Assembly (NCBI GenBank): GCA_031290855.1
Contig: JAISLM010000074.1
Coordinates: forward strand, 1-29,417
Source of the DNA: Spirochaetaceae bacterium
Lineage (GTDB): Bacteria; Spirochaetota; Spirochaetia; Treponematales; Breznakiellaceae
DNA: 29,417 nucleotides
Direction of reading: 5' to 3'
A model generated the notes under the pieces. That model searched no databases. It had not been told where the DNA came from and was given only the letters and a program-made list of their open reading frames with translations. Below are positions 7,708 to 16,440 of the stretch, piece by piece. Both the position numbers and the translations under genes were made by a program. Every line of letters begins with the position of its first letter. Position 1 is the stretch's first letter.

Positions 7708-8691
7708 TCAGCGCTTCCCGATTTCCCGCCAGATTTGATCGCGAAGCTGTATGAAACCAAGCTCCGTGTAAGCGGCCTCCGCGGCGGCCTTGAACGCCGA
7801 TCTGTCCGAGTTTATCACGGTCATGCCTTTGACGACCATGTCCTTTTCCAGTTCGTCGGCGGTTTTTTCTATCTGCGCGGCGTTCTCGTAGGCGGCGGCC
7901 TTGCATTCGTCAACAAGAATCTTTTGCAGATGTTCCGGCAGCGTCGTAAACCATTTTTCACCGACTATGATAAAGTTCGCAAGCTGGAAATGCCCGGTCT
8001 TGTCGATATACTTCAACAGTTCGTACAGGTGCAGCGAGTAACTCGCCGTATTCTGCGCTTCCACGCCGTCGATCGCCTTTGACTGGATGGCGTTGTACGA
8101 GTCGTTCCAGCCCATCGCTATCGGGGTAGCGCCCATAGCCGCGACCGACTTTGCCCAGACCGGGGCGCCGGGCGTCCTGATCCGCTGGCCTTTAAGGTCG
8201 GCAGGCACGTTGACCTGCACGTTGGTCAGGAAGTGACGCGGGCCGTCGTACCAGTTTGCCGACAGCATACGGATTCCGTCCTGCGAGGCAAGCTGGTTTA
8301 TCCAGCCGTCGAACACGGAGGTCTCGGTGATCTTCCGCAGTTCCGCATAGTTGTCAGCTATGTAAGGCATCCCGATGATACCGATGTCCTTTACATAGTT
8401 CGCCATGCGCCCGCCGTCCGTCAGCACGGCCACGTTGGCGCCCTGAATCGCCTGCTCTATCACGTCCTCGTCGCTGCCAAGCTGCGCGGACGGGTACACC
8501 TCGATAGTCAGCGCACCCTCCGTCTTTTCCTTTACCGCCTCGGCCCAAAGGTTGAAACCCTGAACCATTATGCTGTCCGGCGCAAGCTGGGTAGACATCT
8601 TCAAGATGTACTTTTCTTCCTTCTTCTTGCATCCGGCAAGAAGTGCCGTGACCGCGAGAGCCGCGATCAAAATAATTTTTGTCTTTTTCAT
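7708..8691 (-). CDS. dctP: TRAP transporter substrate-binding lipoprotein DctP
   Basis: This is the extracytoplasmic solute receptor of the TRAP system. The 327-residue product starts with a lipoprotein signal (MKKTKIILIAALAVTALLAGC, lipobox LLAGC, Cys21), so it should be tethered to the outer face of the inner membrane. The DctP fold is clear from MSTQLAPDSIMVQGFNLWAE, YPSAQLGSDEDVIEQAIQG and LKGQRIRTPGAPVW. Arg172 in IRTP is the conserved residue that clamps the substrate carboxylate, so an organic acid ligand is expected. A GGAGG lies seven bases before the ATG. It is the first gene of dctP-dctQ-dctM. It differs from the second binding protein in this window (tatP), which lacks the arginine. 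Confidence 0.95.
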   Translation of the reverse strand: MKKTKIILIAALAVTALLAGCKKKEEKYILKMSTQLAPDSIMVQGFNLWAEAVKEKTEGALTIEVYPSAQLGSDEDVIEQAIQGANVAVLTDGGRMANYVKDIGIIGMPYIADNYAELRKITETSVFDGWINQLASQDGIRMLSANWYDGPRHFLTNVQVNVPADLKGQRIRTPGAPVWAKSVAAMGATPIAMGWNDSYNAIQSKAIDGVEAQNTASYSLHLYELLKYIDKTGHFQLANFIIVGEKWFTTLPEHLQKILVDECKAAAYENAAQIEKTADELEKDMVVKGMTVINSDRSAFKAAAEAAYTELGFIQLRDQIWREIGKR

Positions 8692-8709
8692 TGATATCCT
8701 CCAAAGTAT

Positions 8710-8766
8710 TAGCGTTTACGCTAGGTTAATGTATCTATTTTAACCGTGGTTCGCGTAATAACACAA
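8710..8766 (-). promoter_or_regulatory. dctP promoter region with palindromic operator candidate
   Basis: The inverted repeat TAGCG-TTTA-CGCTA (8710-8723) lies about 18 bases before the dctP start, between the ribosome site and a possible promoter (TTGTGT 8761-8766, 18 bases, TAAAAT 8737-8742). The -10 is fair and the -35 poor. The palindrome is well placed for a repressor that acts just after the transcription start. No regulator gene is adjacent. Confidence 0.4.
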
Positions 8767-8807
8767 GAAAATACCGCCTCCGCTCGCCTTTAGCAAGATA
8801 TAGGTTC

Positions 8808-8867
8808 TGGGTTTTACCCAATCTGGTAGACAGAAAGATAAGCGTGAAATACAACAGAAGAGGAGAA
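8808..8867 (+). mobile_element. Solo left end of the IS3-family element
   Basis: These 60 bases match the left end of the IS at 20334, from the terminal TGG...TTACCC, through the shared stretch GTGAAATACAACAGAAGAGG, to the GAGAA ribosome site that precedes the transposase. No transposase follows. It is either the scar of a lost copy or a short non-autonomous derivative that includes the adjoining inverted repeat. Confidence 0.75.
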
Positions 8868-8964
8868 TGAACCTCCCCGCCTTATCCTTCCTCATTGGGG
8901 TAAAAAGGGCGGTAAAACGTCAGGCAAAACAGCTCGGCGCTGTTTTGTGGCGGGGAGGTTCATT
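8866..8964. repeat. Nested inverted-repeat element
   Basis: AATGAACCTCCCCGCC (8866-8881) and its exact reverse complement (8949-8964) bracket 99 bases. Inside, CAAAACAGC (8925-8933) and GCTGTTTTG (8939-8947) form a 9-bp hairpin that almost abuts the right arm. It could be a small non-autonomous element, or a structured 3' end for the minus-strand mfd operon that stops at 9021. The rest of the 8692-9020 spacer holds no complete gene. Confidence 0.65.
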
Positions 8965-9030
8965 TACGGTATTTACGGTTTATCACCGAAAGACATCGAA
9001 ATTGTAGAGAGGGCTTTAATTCAGGGATAG
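8962..9030 (+). pseudogene. Possible C-terminal tail of a restriction-modification protein
   Basis: One plus-strand frame reads IYGIYGLSPKDIEIVERALI, two more residues and a TAG stop. The pattern YGL(S/T)xxDIxIVE is the familiar extreme C-terminus of Eco57I/TaqI-like DNA methyltransferase-endonuclease proteins. Only about 22 codons survive, starting at the edge of the nested inverted repeat, and they overlap the end of the lipoprotein gene on the other strand. The call rests on one short motif. Confidence 0.35.
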
Positions 9031-9614
9031 ACGCCCAGTATTTTTGGCTCATCCAAGCGCCAGAGCACCTTCATGCTGAAATTAATCAGGCGGCCTCCGT
9101 CCATATAGATATTCCCGTCAACGCCCAAAACAGGCCCCTGTTCCCGCCAGGCCGTGTAATCAATATAAACGACATGGTCAAGGTCGAGTTCTTCGGGGGA
9201 CTGCCATAAGGCGTCGTCCGCATAAATGCCGGCGCGGTACAGCATCGCCAGATACTCGTCATCATACACGCTGTTTCGCACGGCCTTTTCGTACCCGTCC
9301 TCGCCCTGGGCAATCAGGAAGGCGGCGTCGTGCCCGGCAAAGGCCGCGGACAGCTTGAGCAGGTAGGCGCGTATGCCGGAGGGCAGCTCTTTGAAGAGCG
9401 CCTTTTCCTCCTGGTAATGTCCTTCGGCGGGAGCGGGCGGTTTTTCAGCACTCCTTTCAGGCGGCGTAGTTTCGCCGTTTTTTAAACCGGCGAAACCGGC
9501 GCAGGACACCGACAAGAAGGCGGCCAACACGCAGGCGGCCGCCATTCCCGCAACTTTTGCGACCTTGCCTGCCGCCCATATCCTCCCCGCATTCACTTCG
9601 TGATTAAATAACAT
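9021..9614 (-). CDS. Small lipoprotein of unknown function
   Basis: This 197-residue protein belongs to no family I recognise. It starts with a basic and then hydrophobic segment ending in a plausible lipobox (LSVSC, Cys38), then a Pro/Glu-rich linker (about residues 46-65), and a globular part of about 130 residues. That part carries VYIDYTAW and a C-terminal GNIYMDGGRLINFSMKVLWR, which looks like a beta-rich fold. It should be anchored in the envelope. The ATG overlaps the end of the methyltransferase gene by 22 bases and has AGAGGA nine bases upstream, so it is the last gene of the mfd operon. The long pre-lipobox segment is unusual, and a GTG start 18 bases further on would shorten it. 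Confidence 0.75.
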   Translation of the reverse strand: MLFNHEVNAGRIWAAGKVAKVAGMAAACVLAAFLSVSCAGFAGLKNGETTPPERSAEKPPAPAEGHYQEEKALFKELPSGIRAYLLKLSAAFAGHDAAFLIAQGEDGYEKAVRNSVYDDEYLAMLYRAGIYADDALWQSPEELDLDHVVYIDYTAWREQGPVLGVDGNIYMDGGRLINFSMKVLWRLDEPKILGVYP

Positions 9615-10669
9615 ACAGGCATCCTCTTGTCCCTGAAATCTTCATCACGGACCTGTCCGGTTATATCCCTTACCGAAAGATTTTTCCCTGCGCTCTCATC
9701 TTTAAAATTATTGCATGGGTCGTCGTTATTCAAGTTGAACCCGCGCGCCTGAAAGCTCCGCGCATTCACGCAGAAAAAAAGTTTGCCTCCCGCTTTCAAA
9801 AGCGGGAGGCACTTTGAAAGCAGAAATTGATAATCACGGTTTATGTCGAAGACTCCGCCGAGCGGGTTGCCCGCCATTTTTTTTGAATTTGAAAACGCGG
9901 GAGGGTCGGCTATTATCAGGTCCCAGCGCCGCCCGGAGGATGCCGCCCGTTCCAAAAACCTGAAAACGTCGGCCCGCTCCGCCGAGATTTCGACGCCGTT
10001 TAACGCGGCGTTACGCGCGGCCCATTCAAGGTATGTTGACGACATATCGACCGAGTCCGTTCTACGCGCCCCGCCTTTGGCCGCGTACACGGAAAATGAT
10101 CCCGTGTAGCAAAAAAGATTCAGAACCGCTTTACCGGGGGCTTCCGTCATTATCATTTTCCGCAGAAGCCGCAGGTCGGGAAATATGCCGGTATCGATGT
10201 AATCTGACAGGTTTACGATAAACGAAAGACCGTTTTCTTTTATCACCATTTCGAAAGCGCCGTTGGATTCTTTTTGATACTGCGTATCAAAGTTTTTTCC
10301 GCTGGATAAAGGTTTACGGTGGTACTGGCGGCGGCGGAGTTTCAAAAATACATTTTGACCGTCGATGTTCAAGGCTTCCGCGGCGGCGGCGGCCATGGCG
10401 CGGAGCCATAGTTCCTCCTCCACGGGGTCTTTTTCGTAGGGGCGCTTGTACAAGGCCCCCGACACGGCCTGAGCCTTGTCGTTACCATAAAAATCAAGCA
10501 CGAGCGGGATCTCCGGGATGTCGCGGTCGTACAGCCTGTACGCGCCCGCACCGGTACGCGCCGCCCACTTGCGAAGGTGCTTCTGCCTTTTGCGGAGCCG
10601 GTTGAACAGCAGCTCCGCCTGCGCCCCTGTTCGCAGCGACGCCTCGGTAGCGGTTTTATTTTCCGTCAT
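9593..10669 (-). CDS. RlmK-like 23S rRNA methyltransferase (stand-alone)
   Basis: This 358-residue class I SAM-dependent methyltransferase resembles the RlmK half of E. coli RlmKL, which makes m7G2069 in 23S rRNA. The N-terminal part has the family stretch NRLRKRQKHLRKWAARTGAG followed by AYRLYDRDIPEIP. The SAM site is LNLFCYTGSFSVYAA (183-197) with acidic Asp208, and the catalytic motif is DPPAFSNSKKM (255-265). The RlmL half, with its THUMP domain and second methyltransferase, is absent, so this is a stand-alone version. Its ATG overlaps the mfd stop as ATGA, and its 3' end overlaps the lipoprotein gene. The exact target base is inferred from family membership only. Confidence 0.85.
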   Translation of the reverse strand: MTENKTATEASLRTGAQAELLFNRLRKRQKHLRKWAARTGAGAYRLYDRDIPEIPLVLDFYGNDKAQAVSGALYKRPYEKDPVEEELWLRAMAAAAAEALNIDGQNVFLKLRRRQYHRKPLSSGKNFDTQYQKESNGAFEMVIKENGLSFIVNLSDYIDTGIFPDLRLLRKMIMTEAPGKAVLNLFCYTGSFSVYAAKGGARRTDSVDMSSTYLEWAARNAALNGVEISAERADVFRFLERAASSGRRWDLIIADPPAFSNSKKMAGNPLGGVFDINRDYQFLLSKCLPLLKAGGKLFFCVNARSFQARGFNLNNDDPCNNFKDESAGKNLSVRDITGQVRDEDFRDKRMPVCYLITK

Positions 10670-13600
10670 GCGAGCGCTTCCAGCTTTTCCCTGATGAATT
10701 CGCCTTTTTCTTTAAGCCCTATCTTGCCGGTTTTAAGCAAAATAGCATTAGGCGCTCTTGGATCCGGCCTTACACTGCCGCCGCTTTCGTTGATCAGGCG
10801 GAGCAGGCGGTCTACGTTCACGTTTGCCACCTTTGTGAATTCGGCGCGAACGATTCCGTTATGTTCTTTTAACGACGAGATCGACAGTTCACGGCAGATT
10901 ATCCGTATCTCCGCTAGGGACAACAGCGACAGGACCTCAAACGGCGGCGGCCCGAAGCGGTCGTATATTTCGGCGTTGACGCGCTCAAGCTCGTCACGGG
11001 TTTTTACCGCCGCTATCTTTTTGTACACATCCATCTTTTCCCGCGGACTGTCTATGTAACTGTTCGGAATAAAGCCTGAGTATTCAAGCTCCAGCAGAGT
11101 CTCCGTTTCGGCCTCGTAGTTTTCGTTCTGTAACTTGCGTATCGCTTCGTCCAGCAGCCGCACGTACAGGTCGAAGCCGACGGAGAATATGTTCCCCGAC
11201 TGTTCGCGCCCAAGCAGGTTGCCCGCACCGCGAATCTCCATGTCTTTCATCGCGATCTTGAAGCCCGAACCAAGCTCCGTAAAATCGGATATGACTTCAA
11301 GCCTCTTCATCGCCGTTTCCGAAAGCGCCGTTTGCGAAGGATAAAAAAGATAGGCGTAAGCCGTGCGTCCGGAGCGTCCTACCCTTCCCCTAAGCTGGTA
11401 CAACTGCGATACACCGTACATATCGGCGCGGTCAATGATGATAGTGTTCACGTTAGGAATGTCGATGCCGTTTTCGATAATCGTCGTGGACACCAGTACG
11501 TGGAATCCGCCGTGAATGAAGCGGTGCATCACGTCTTCCAGATCTTCCGCGTCAACCTGGCCGTGCGCGATCTCGGTTGAAACTTCCGGCACAAGACGGG
11601 CAAGACGCGCCCTCACCTCGGCCAGGCTTTCGATACGGTTGTGCAGGTAGAAGACCTGCCCGCCCCGTTCCACTTCGAAGCGTATCGCCTTCGCGATCTT
11701 TTCCTCGTCGTACTCGTCGATGAACGTTTCTATCGGCAGACGGTTCTGCGGAGGAGTCGCCAGGATGCTCATATCGCGTATTTTCAAAAGGCTCATATGC
11801 AGGGTACGCGGAATCGGCGTCGCGGAAAGGGCGAGACAGTCAACATTGTGCTTCAGCTCTTTTAGGCGTTCCTTGTCTTTGACGCCGAAACGCTGTTCCT
11901 CGTCTATCACAAGAAGACCCAGGTCCTTGAACACGATATCTTTCTGTATGATCCGGTGTGTGCCGACAAGAATGTCGATCCCTCCGCTTTTAAGCTCCGC
12001 CAAAACCTCACGCGCCGTTTTCCTGTCTACAAAGCGGGAAAGCATCGCGGCCCGCACGGGAAAACCGCGGAAACGTTCGATAAAATTTTCGTAATGCTGT
12101 TCCGCGAGAATCGTCGTCGGGGCAAGGAAGGCCACCTGCTTGCCGCTCATCACCGCCTTGAAGCAAGCCCTGACGGCCACCTCGGTTTTCCCGTAACCGA
12201 CGTCGCCGCAGACAAGCCTGTCCATCGGAACAATACTGTCCATGTCCGCCTTTATCTCCTCGACACAGCGGGCCTGATCCTCCGTCTCCTCAAACGCGAA
12301 GCTCGCCTCGAACATCAACTGCCATTCGCTGTCCGGCGGAAACGCGAACCCCCGCGCCGCCTTGCGTTTCGAATACAGATCGATGAGGCGCGAGGCCAGT
12401 TCTTCCGCCGCTTTTTTCGCGCGGGCCTTCCGCTCGCTCCAGCCCTTCGACCCAATCCTGTCGAGGCGCGGCGGCGATCCCTCGTTGCCGATATACCGTT
12501 GTACGAGGTTCACCTGCTCGATAGGCACGAAGATAGTTTCCGCCTCGGCAAATTCGAGGCGGATGTAGTCGCGCTCGCTACCCAAAGCGTTTATCCGCTC
12601 TATACCCTTGAACAGACCTATCCCGTAATTTATATGCACGACAAAATCGCCGGGGCCGAGATCGACAAAGGTGTCAATCGCCGCGCTTCGCACCGTGCTT
12701 AGCGAGCGGGTACGGCGGCGGAAACCGAATATCTCCTTTTCCTGCACAAGCAGTAACTTTATCTCGCCCAGGGCAAAACCGTGCGAAAGCGGCGTCTGCA
12801 CGATCTCTACCGGCTCCGTCCCCTTTAGAAGTTCCCTCAAACGCAAGGCCTGTATATCGGAGCCGGCGGCGATGACGATACGCCAACCCTCTTCCAGAAG
12901 CGCGGCGAACTCCTCCTTCATGTAATCGATGTTGCCAAAGAAACTTCGCGGCGGGTCGCATTTTATAACAAAGCGCTTCTCCGCGCCGGCGGCGGCATCC
13001 GGCAGGGTGGTTCTCTTTATAGTAAGGAACGAAACCTTGTTCGCGCAGTCCCTTTCGAGGGCAGCGAAGTCGAAAAGCAGGCTTTCCGGCGCGGGGACGG
13101 GGCGCTCGCGGCAGGCGAGACGGAAAAGCCCCGCGTACTCGCGGTCAAGGCCCTCCTGGGCGGCGGCAAGCCTCTCCCGTCCCAAAAAGATGACGGCGGC
13201 GGAAGAGAACCCGCAGTAGTAGTCTATGAGACTTTCGGGCTTGGGAAACGCGAGCGGGAAGAAAAGCTCCTCATCCTGGGCGCGGCCCCTGCCGATGAGT
13301 CGCTCGATCAGGGCGCCGGTCTCTTTACCCTCGAACTCGGGTAGGACGCCGAGCTTAGCGCAGAGACAGTCGATCCTCTCGTCGTCCCAGACGAGTTCCT
13401 TCATCGGGCAGAGCGCCAGTTCCTCGATCCGGCCCTCCCCGCCCAGGCTCGCCTGATCCGCCGCGTCGAAGCGCCTAATCGCCTCTACCCTGTCAAAATC
13501 GAGCGTGATGCGGTAAGCATCCTCTCCCTCCCCGCCCGGTATCAGGTCTACGACCTCGCCGCGCACCGCGAACTCCCCGGCAAACTGCACGCGCCGGACG

Positions 13601-14103
13601 CGGGTATAAGCCCAGCCAGCGAGCCTTTCCGCGAGCGCGGTCGTGTCCAGCGCCTGGCCCGTCCTAATCAGAATACGCCTGCCCGCCGTGTAAGAGCAGG
13701 GTGGCAACGGCGACATGAAGGCCCGCTGGCTAGTTACGACGAGGGGCGGCGGCGCGTCGGAGGCGAGGGCGGAAAGAAGCCGGGCGCGGGCGCCCCAGAC
13801 CGGCGAGGACGGGGCGGGGGAACGGTACGGCATCGTACCCCACCAGGGGAAGAGGGCCGCCTCCAGGCCGAAGGAACGCAGGTCGGAGACAAGCTCCGCC
13901 GCGTCCCGCTCGGAAGGCGTGACCACGAGCAGTGGCCGACCTCCACGTTTGGCGAAAGCCGCGATAACAAGCGCTGGGAGACCCCCTTCCGCGCCCTCGA
14001 CCAGAAGCGGAAAGCGCCCGTCAACATAGGCGGAAACAAGCGGCGCAAGCACGGGCGACGCGGCAAGCTCGTCCGCGATAAACAAAAATGTCTGCTTATT
14101 CAT
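10666..14103 (-). CDS. mfd: Transcription-repair coupling factor Mfd
   Basis: Mfd removes RNA polymerase stalled at DNA damage and recruits the UvrABC excision machinery. The 1145 residues equal the usual length of the protein. The N-terminal third is UvrB-like. The polymerase-interaction domain follows near residue 480 (DLGPGDFVVHINYGIGLFKG). The RecG-like translocase has Walker A CGDVGYGKTEVAVRA near 628, DEEQ box VIDEEQRFGV near 733, LSATPIPRTLHMSLL and GRVGRSGRTAYAYLFY. The C-terminal regulatory domain ends the protein. The start has no strong ribosome site, and the predicted leader is only about 16 bases. It is the first gene of a three-gene overlapping operon. Confidence 0.98.
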   Translation of the reverse strand: MNKQTFLFIADELAASPVLAPLVSAYVDGRFPLLVEGAEGGLPALVIAAFAKRGGRPLLVVTPSERDAAELVSDLRSFGLEAALFPWWGTMPYRSPAPSSPVWGARARLLSALASDAPPPLVVTSQRAFMSPLPPCSYTAGRRILIRTGQALDTTALAERLAGWAYTRVRRVQFAGEFAVRGEVVDLIPGGEGEDAYRITLDFDRVEAIRRFDAADQASLGGEGRIEELALCPMKELVWDDERIDCLCAKLGVLPEFEGKETGALIERLIGRGRAQDEELFFPLAFPKPESLIDYYCGFSSAAVIFLGRERLAAAQEGLDREYAGLFRLACRERPVPAPESLLFDFAALERDCANKVSFLTIKRTTLPDAAAGAEKRFVIKCDPPRSFFGNIDYMKEEFAALLEEGWRIVIAAGSDIQALRLRELLKGTEPVEIVQTPLSHGFALGEIKLLLVQEKEIFGFRRRTRSLSTVRSAAIDTFVDLGPGDFVVHINYGIGLFKGIERINALGSERDYIRLEFAEAETIFVPIEQVNLVQRYIGNEGSPPRLDRIGSKGWSERKARAKKAAEELASRLIDLYSKRKAARGFAFPPDSEWQLMFEASFAFEETEDQARCVEEIKADMDSIVPMDRLVCGDVGYGKTEVAVRACFKAVMSGKQVAFLAPTTILAEQHYENFIERFRGFPVRAAMLSRFVDRKTAREVLAELKSGGIDILVGTHRIIQKDIVFKDLGLLVIDEEQRFGVKDKERLKELKHNVDCLALSATPIPRTLHMSLLKIRDMSILATPPQNRLPIETFIDEYDEEKIAKAIRFEVERGGQVFYLHNRIESLAEVRARLARLVPEVSTEIAHGQVDAEDLEDVMHRFIHGGFHVLVSTTIIENGIDIPNVNTIIIDRADMYGVSQLYQLRGRVGRSGRTAYAYLFYPSQTALSETAMKRLEVISDFTELGSGFKIAMKDMEIRGAGNLLGREQSGNIFSVGFDLYVRLLDEAIRKLQNENYEAETETLLELEYSGFIPNSYIDSPREKMDVYKKIAAVKTRDELERVNAEIYDRFGPPPFEVLSLLSLAEIRIICRELSISSLKEHNGIVRAEFTKVANVNVDRLLRLINESGGSVRPDPRAPNAILLKTGKIGLKEKGEFIREKLEALA

Positions 14104-14126
14104 AGTAAGGATCGTACCGGACTTCC

Positions 14127-14155
14127 ATTATACAGGAAGCCGCCGCCCGTGGCAG
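14127..14155 (-). promoter_or_regulatory. Predicted mfd promoter
   Basis: On the minus strand, CTGCCA (14150-14155), 17 bases and a perfect TATAAT (14127-14132) lie about 24 bases before the mfd ATG. CTTCC (14122-14126) and GGAAG (14135-14139) flank the -10 as an inverted pair. Confidence 0.5.
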
Positions 14156-14230
14156 CCACCAGCGGCCCCCTCAATTGCCCGCACTGTGAACAGGGCGCCA
14201 GCCTTCCGGTAAAATTCATTACTCACCGGG

Positions 14231-14503
14231 GCTTTCCCAAAACTTCAGTTTTTGGGAGACAAGCTTTGCATGTCCAGCGACCCTGGATTTATATGAAAAA
14301 TCGGGCCGGACTTTAGTCCGTGTGCGTTTACTTTCGGATCAAAAGGTCCGTGAATTATTGAAACAAGCTCTGTTTAAATTCGCAAAAATTCGCGTAATTC
14401 GCGGACAATTTTCTTTATGTAAACGCCTATGGACTTTAGTCCGGTTAGACCGCTTTTTCGGAAGCTTTTCTCAAAACCAACCGGGTTTTGGGAAAAGCTC
14501 AAT
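14231..14503. repeat. Composite hairpin repeat, long form
   Basis: The block opens with a hairpin of the CCAAAACT-TC-AGTTTTTGG type (TCCCAAAACT from 14235) and closes with AGCTTTTC...GAAAAGCT around AAAACC/GGTTTT (14463-14499), followed by CTCAAT. The same two ends frame a shorter version at 28937-29056. The extra interior carries two copies of GGACTTTAGTCC (near 14314 and 14433), CGTTTAC and its complement GTAAACG, and three AATTCGC units starting at 14377, 14387 and 14396. The rest of the 14104-14647 spacer has no recognisable gene. Confidence 0.75.
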
Positions 14504-14600
14504 ATTAAGAAGTTATCACTGGCTATTCGGAAGCCGCAACCTGTATGTATTATGACAGGTTTTGTGAAACCCGCTGGCGGGGGTTAAATCTACCGGCCGC

Positions 14601-14629
14601 TTGAAAACAAACATATTTTTATTTATAGT
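14601..14629 (+). promoter_or_regulatory. Predicted promoter of the mutase-tat operon
   Basis: TTGAAA (14601-14606), 17 bases and TATAGT (14624-14629) form a good sigma-70 pair. Transcription would start about 12 bases before the GGAGG ribosome site, so the leader is very short. Confidence 0.6.
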
Positions 14630-14647
14630 GTTGTCACGGAGGCTCGA

Positions 14648-16417
14648 ATGGATAGGGATGTTTTGATAAAAGAGGCGGGTGAGTATCTTAAAAAAGAAAA
14701 AAACTCTCATTTCAGGGCGGAAGTTGAAAGATTGCTTGCCTCGGAGGATTGGGATGAGCTTTTGGACCGCTTTTACCGCAAGCTGGAGTTCGGTACGGGC
14801 GGACTGCGCGGGGTGATAGGCGGCGGTTATAACCGGATGAATACATTTGTCGTGGGTTCCGCTACGCAGGGCCTTGCTAATTATGTGATCAAGGCGTTTC
14901 CCGACAAGGCGCGGGCGGGGAGGCTTTCCGCCGTGATAGCGTATGACTGCCGGCATTTTTCCGCCGAATTCGCGGAGGCGGCGGCGCTGATATTCGCGGC
15001 AAACGGAATCAAGGCGTACCTCTTTTCCGCGCTGCGCCCCACGCCAGAGCTTTCTTACGCGATTCGCAGGCTGAAGGCCGATACCGGCATCGTCGTAACG
15101 GCAAGCCACAACCCGCCGCGGTACAACGGTTACAAGGCGTACTGGAACGACGGCTCGCAGGTGATAGAACCGCATGATACCGGCATAATAGACGAAGTGA
15201 ACGCGGTTACGGAAATTAAAGAGATCGACAGAGAAACGGCGCTTAAAAACGGATTGTTGAAAATAATCGACAAAGAGGTAGACGAGCCGTTTCAGGATAT
15301 GGTGCGGAGCCATCTTTTCAGGCCCGATCTTATCAAACAGAAGGCCGGCGGCGTAAAGATAGTCTACACGCCGCTCCACGGGACTGGCGCCCTCCATGTC
15401 GAGGCCGTCTTGGGCGGCCTGGGGCTAAAAGTTCTTACCGTGCCGGAACAGCGCGAGGGTAACGGGGATTTCCCCACCGTCGCGTTCCCGAACCCCGAAG
15501 AGGCCGCCGCGCTGGAGATGGCGATTGCCCTTGGCAAGAAGGAAAAAGCCAGCCTTGTGATGGCTACCGACCCGGATGCCGACCGCTTCGGAATAGCGGT
15601 TCCCGCCAGAAGCGGGGAATTCACTCTGGTAACGGGAAACCAGCTTGGGGCGCTGATGGCGGACTACATCCTGTTGTCACTGAAAGAACTGGGCCGTATG
15701 CCCGCAAAGCCCGCGATGGTCAACACGATAGTAACGACGGGGATGCAGGCCCGTGTCGCGGCGCTGTACGGCGCGGAATGTATCGAATGTCTTACGGGCT
15801 TCAAATGGATAGCGGACGTGATGAGGCGGAGCGAGATAGGCGCTATAAAGAACAGCATCGTTTTTGGCTGCGAGGAAAGCTACGGCTACCTGGTCGAAAA
15901 CGAGGTGAGGGACAAGGACGGCGTGTCGGCGGCGGCGATTACCGCCGAGATGGCGATATACTGGGACAGCAAAGGAAAGAGTCTGCTTGATCGCCTTGAA
16001 GAACTGTACGAAAAGTGCGGCTTTTGGCAGGAAACAGGCGTTTCCAAGTATTTTGAAGGGCCGGAAGGCCAAAGCATCATGGCCGGCATTATGGAACGCT
16101 GCCGGCAGGCCCCCCCAGCCGTGCTTGGCGGCATAAAGGTGGAAAAGATACGCGACATAGAAAAGTCGCTTGAGAGCTATCCCGCCGACCCGAAACGGAG
16201 CGAAAAGATCGACCTGCCAAAGAGCAACGTGCTGCAATTCTGCCTGGAAGACGGCACGGTGGTAAGCGCCCGTCCGAGCGGCACGGAGCCGAAAATCAAA
16301 TTCTACGCAAGCTGCCGCGCCGCCGTGGGGCCGGGCGGACTTGCCGGGGCAAAAACTGAAGCGCAAAAAAAACTTGACGCCATCAAAGCCGACATAAAAA
16401 AGATGCTCGGAGACTGA
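14648..16417 (+). CDS. Phosphosugar mutase (phosphoglucomutase/phosphomannomutase)
   Basis: This 589-residue cytosolic enzyme of the alpha-D-phosphohexomutase family moves phosphate between C1 and C6 of a hexose. All four active-site elements are visible: phosphoserine loop VVTASHNP (Ser153), metal loop DPDADRFG (about 307-314), sugar-binding GFKWIADVM and CEESYGYLVE (about 383 and 407), and phosphate-binding RPSGTEPKIKF (about 541). The length and the N-terminal FGTGGLRGVIGGGYNRMN fit the long PgcA/PGM2-type bacterial enzymes. A GGAGG lies five bases before the ATG. The tatT gene follows after 23 bases. Whether glucose or mannose phosphate is preferred cannot be told from the sequence. Confidence 0.93.
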   Translation: MDRDVLIKEAGEYLKKEKNSHFRAEVERLLASEDWDELLDRFYRKLEFGTGGLRGVIGGGYNRMNTFVVGSATQGLANYVIKAFPDKARAGRLSAVIAYDCRHFSAEFAEAAALIFAANGIKAYLFSALRPTPELSYAIRRLKADTGIVVTASHNPPRYNGYKAYWNDGSQVIEPHDTGIIDEVNAVTEIKEIDRETALKNGLLKIIDKEVDEPFQDMVRSHLFRPDLIKQKAGGVKIVYTPLHGTGALHVEAVLGGLGLKVLTVPEQREGNGDFPTVAFPNPEEAAALEMAIALGKKEKASLVMATDPDADRFGIAVPARSGEFTLVTGNQLGALMADYILLSLKELGRMPAKPAMVNTIVTTGMQARVAALYGAECIECLTGFKWIADVMRRSEIGAIKNSIVFGCEESYGYLVENEVRDKDGVSAAAITAEMAIYWDSKGKSLLDRLEELYEKCGFWQETGVSKYFEGPEGQSIMAGIMERCRQAPPAVLGGIKVEKIRDIEKSLESYPADPKRSEKIDLPKSNVLQFCLEDGTVVSARPSGTEPKIKFYASCRAAVGPGGLAGAKTEAQKKLDAIKADIKKMLGD

Positions 16418-16440
16418 CGGTGGAACAGGGGGTACAGTGT

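Noticed and set aside
14377..14402. AATTCGC triple array as a CRISPR or DnaA-box cluster
   Set aside because: Units are only 7 bases, 9-10 bases apart, with no spacers of CRISPR size and no DnaA-box consensus.
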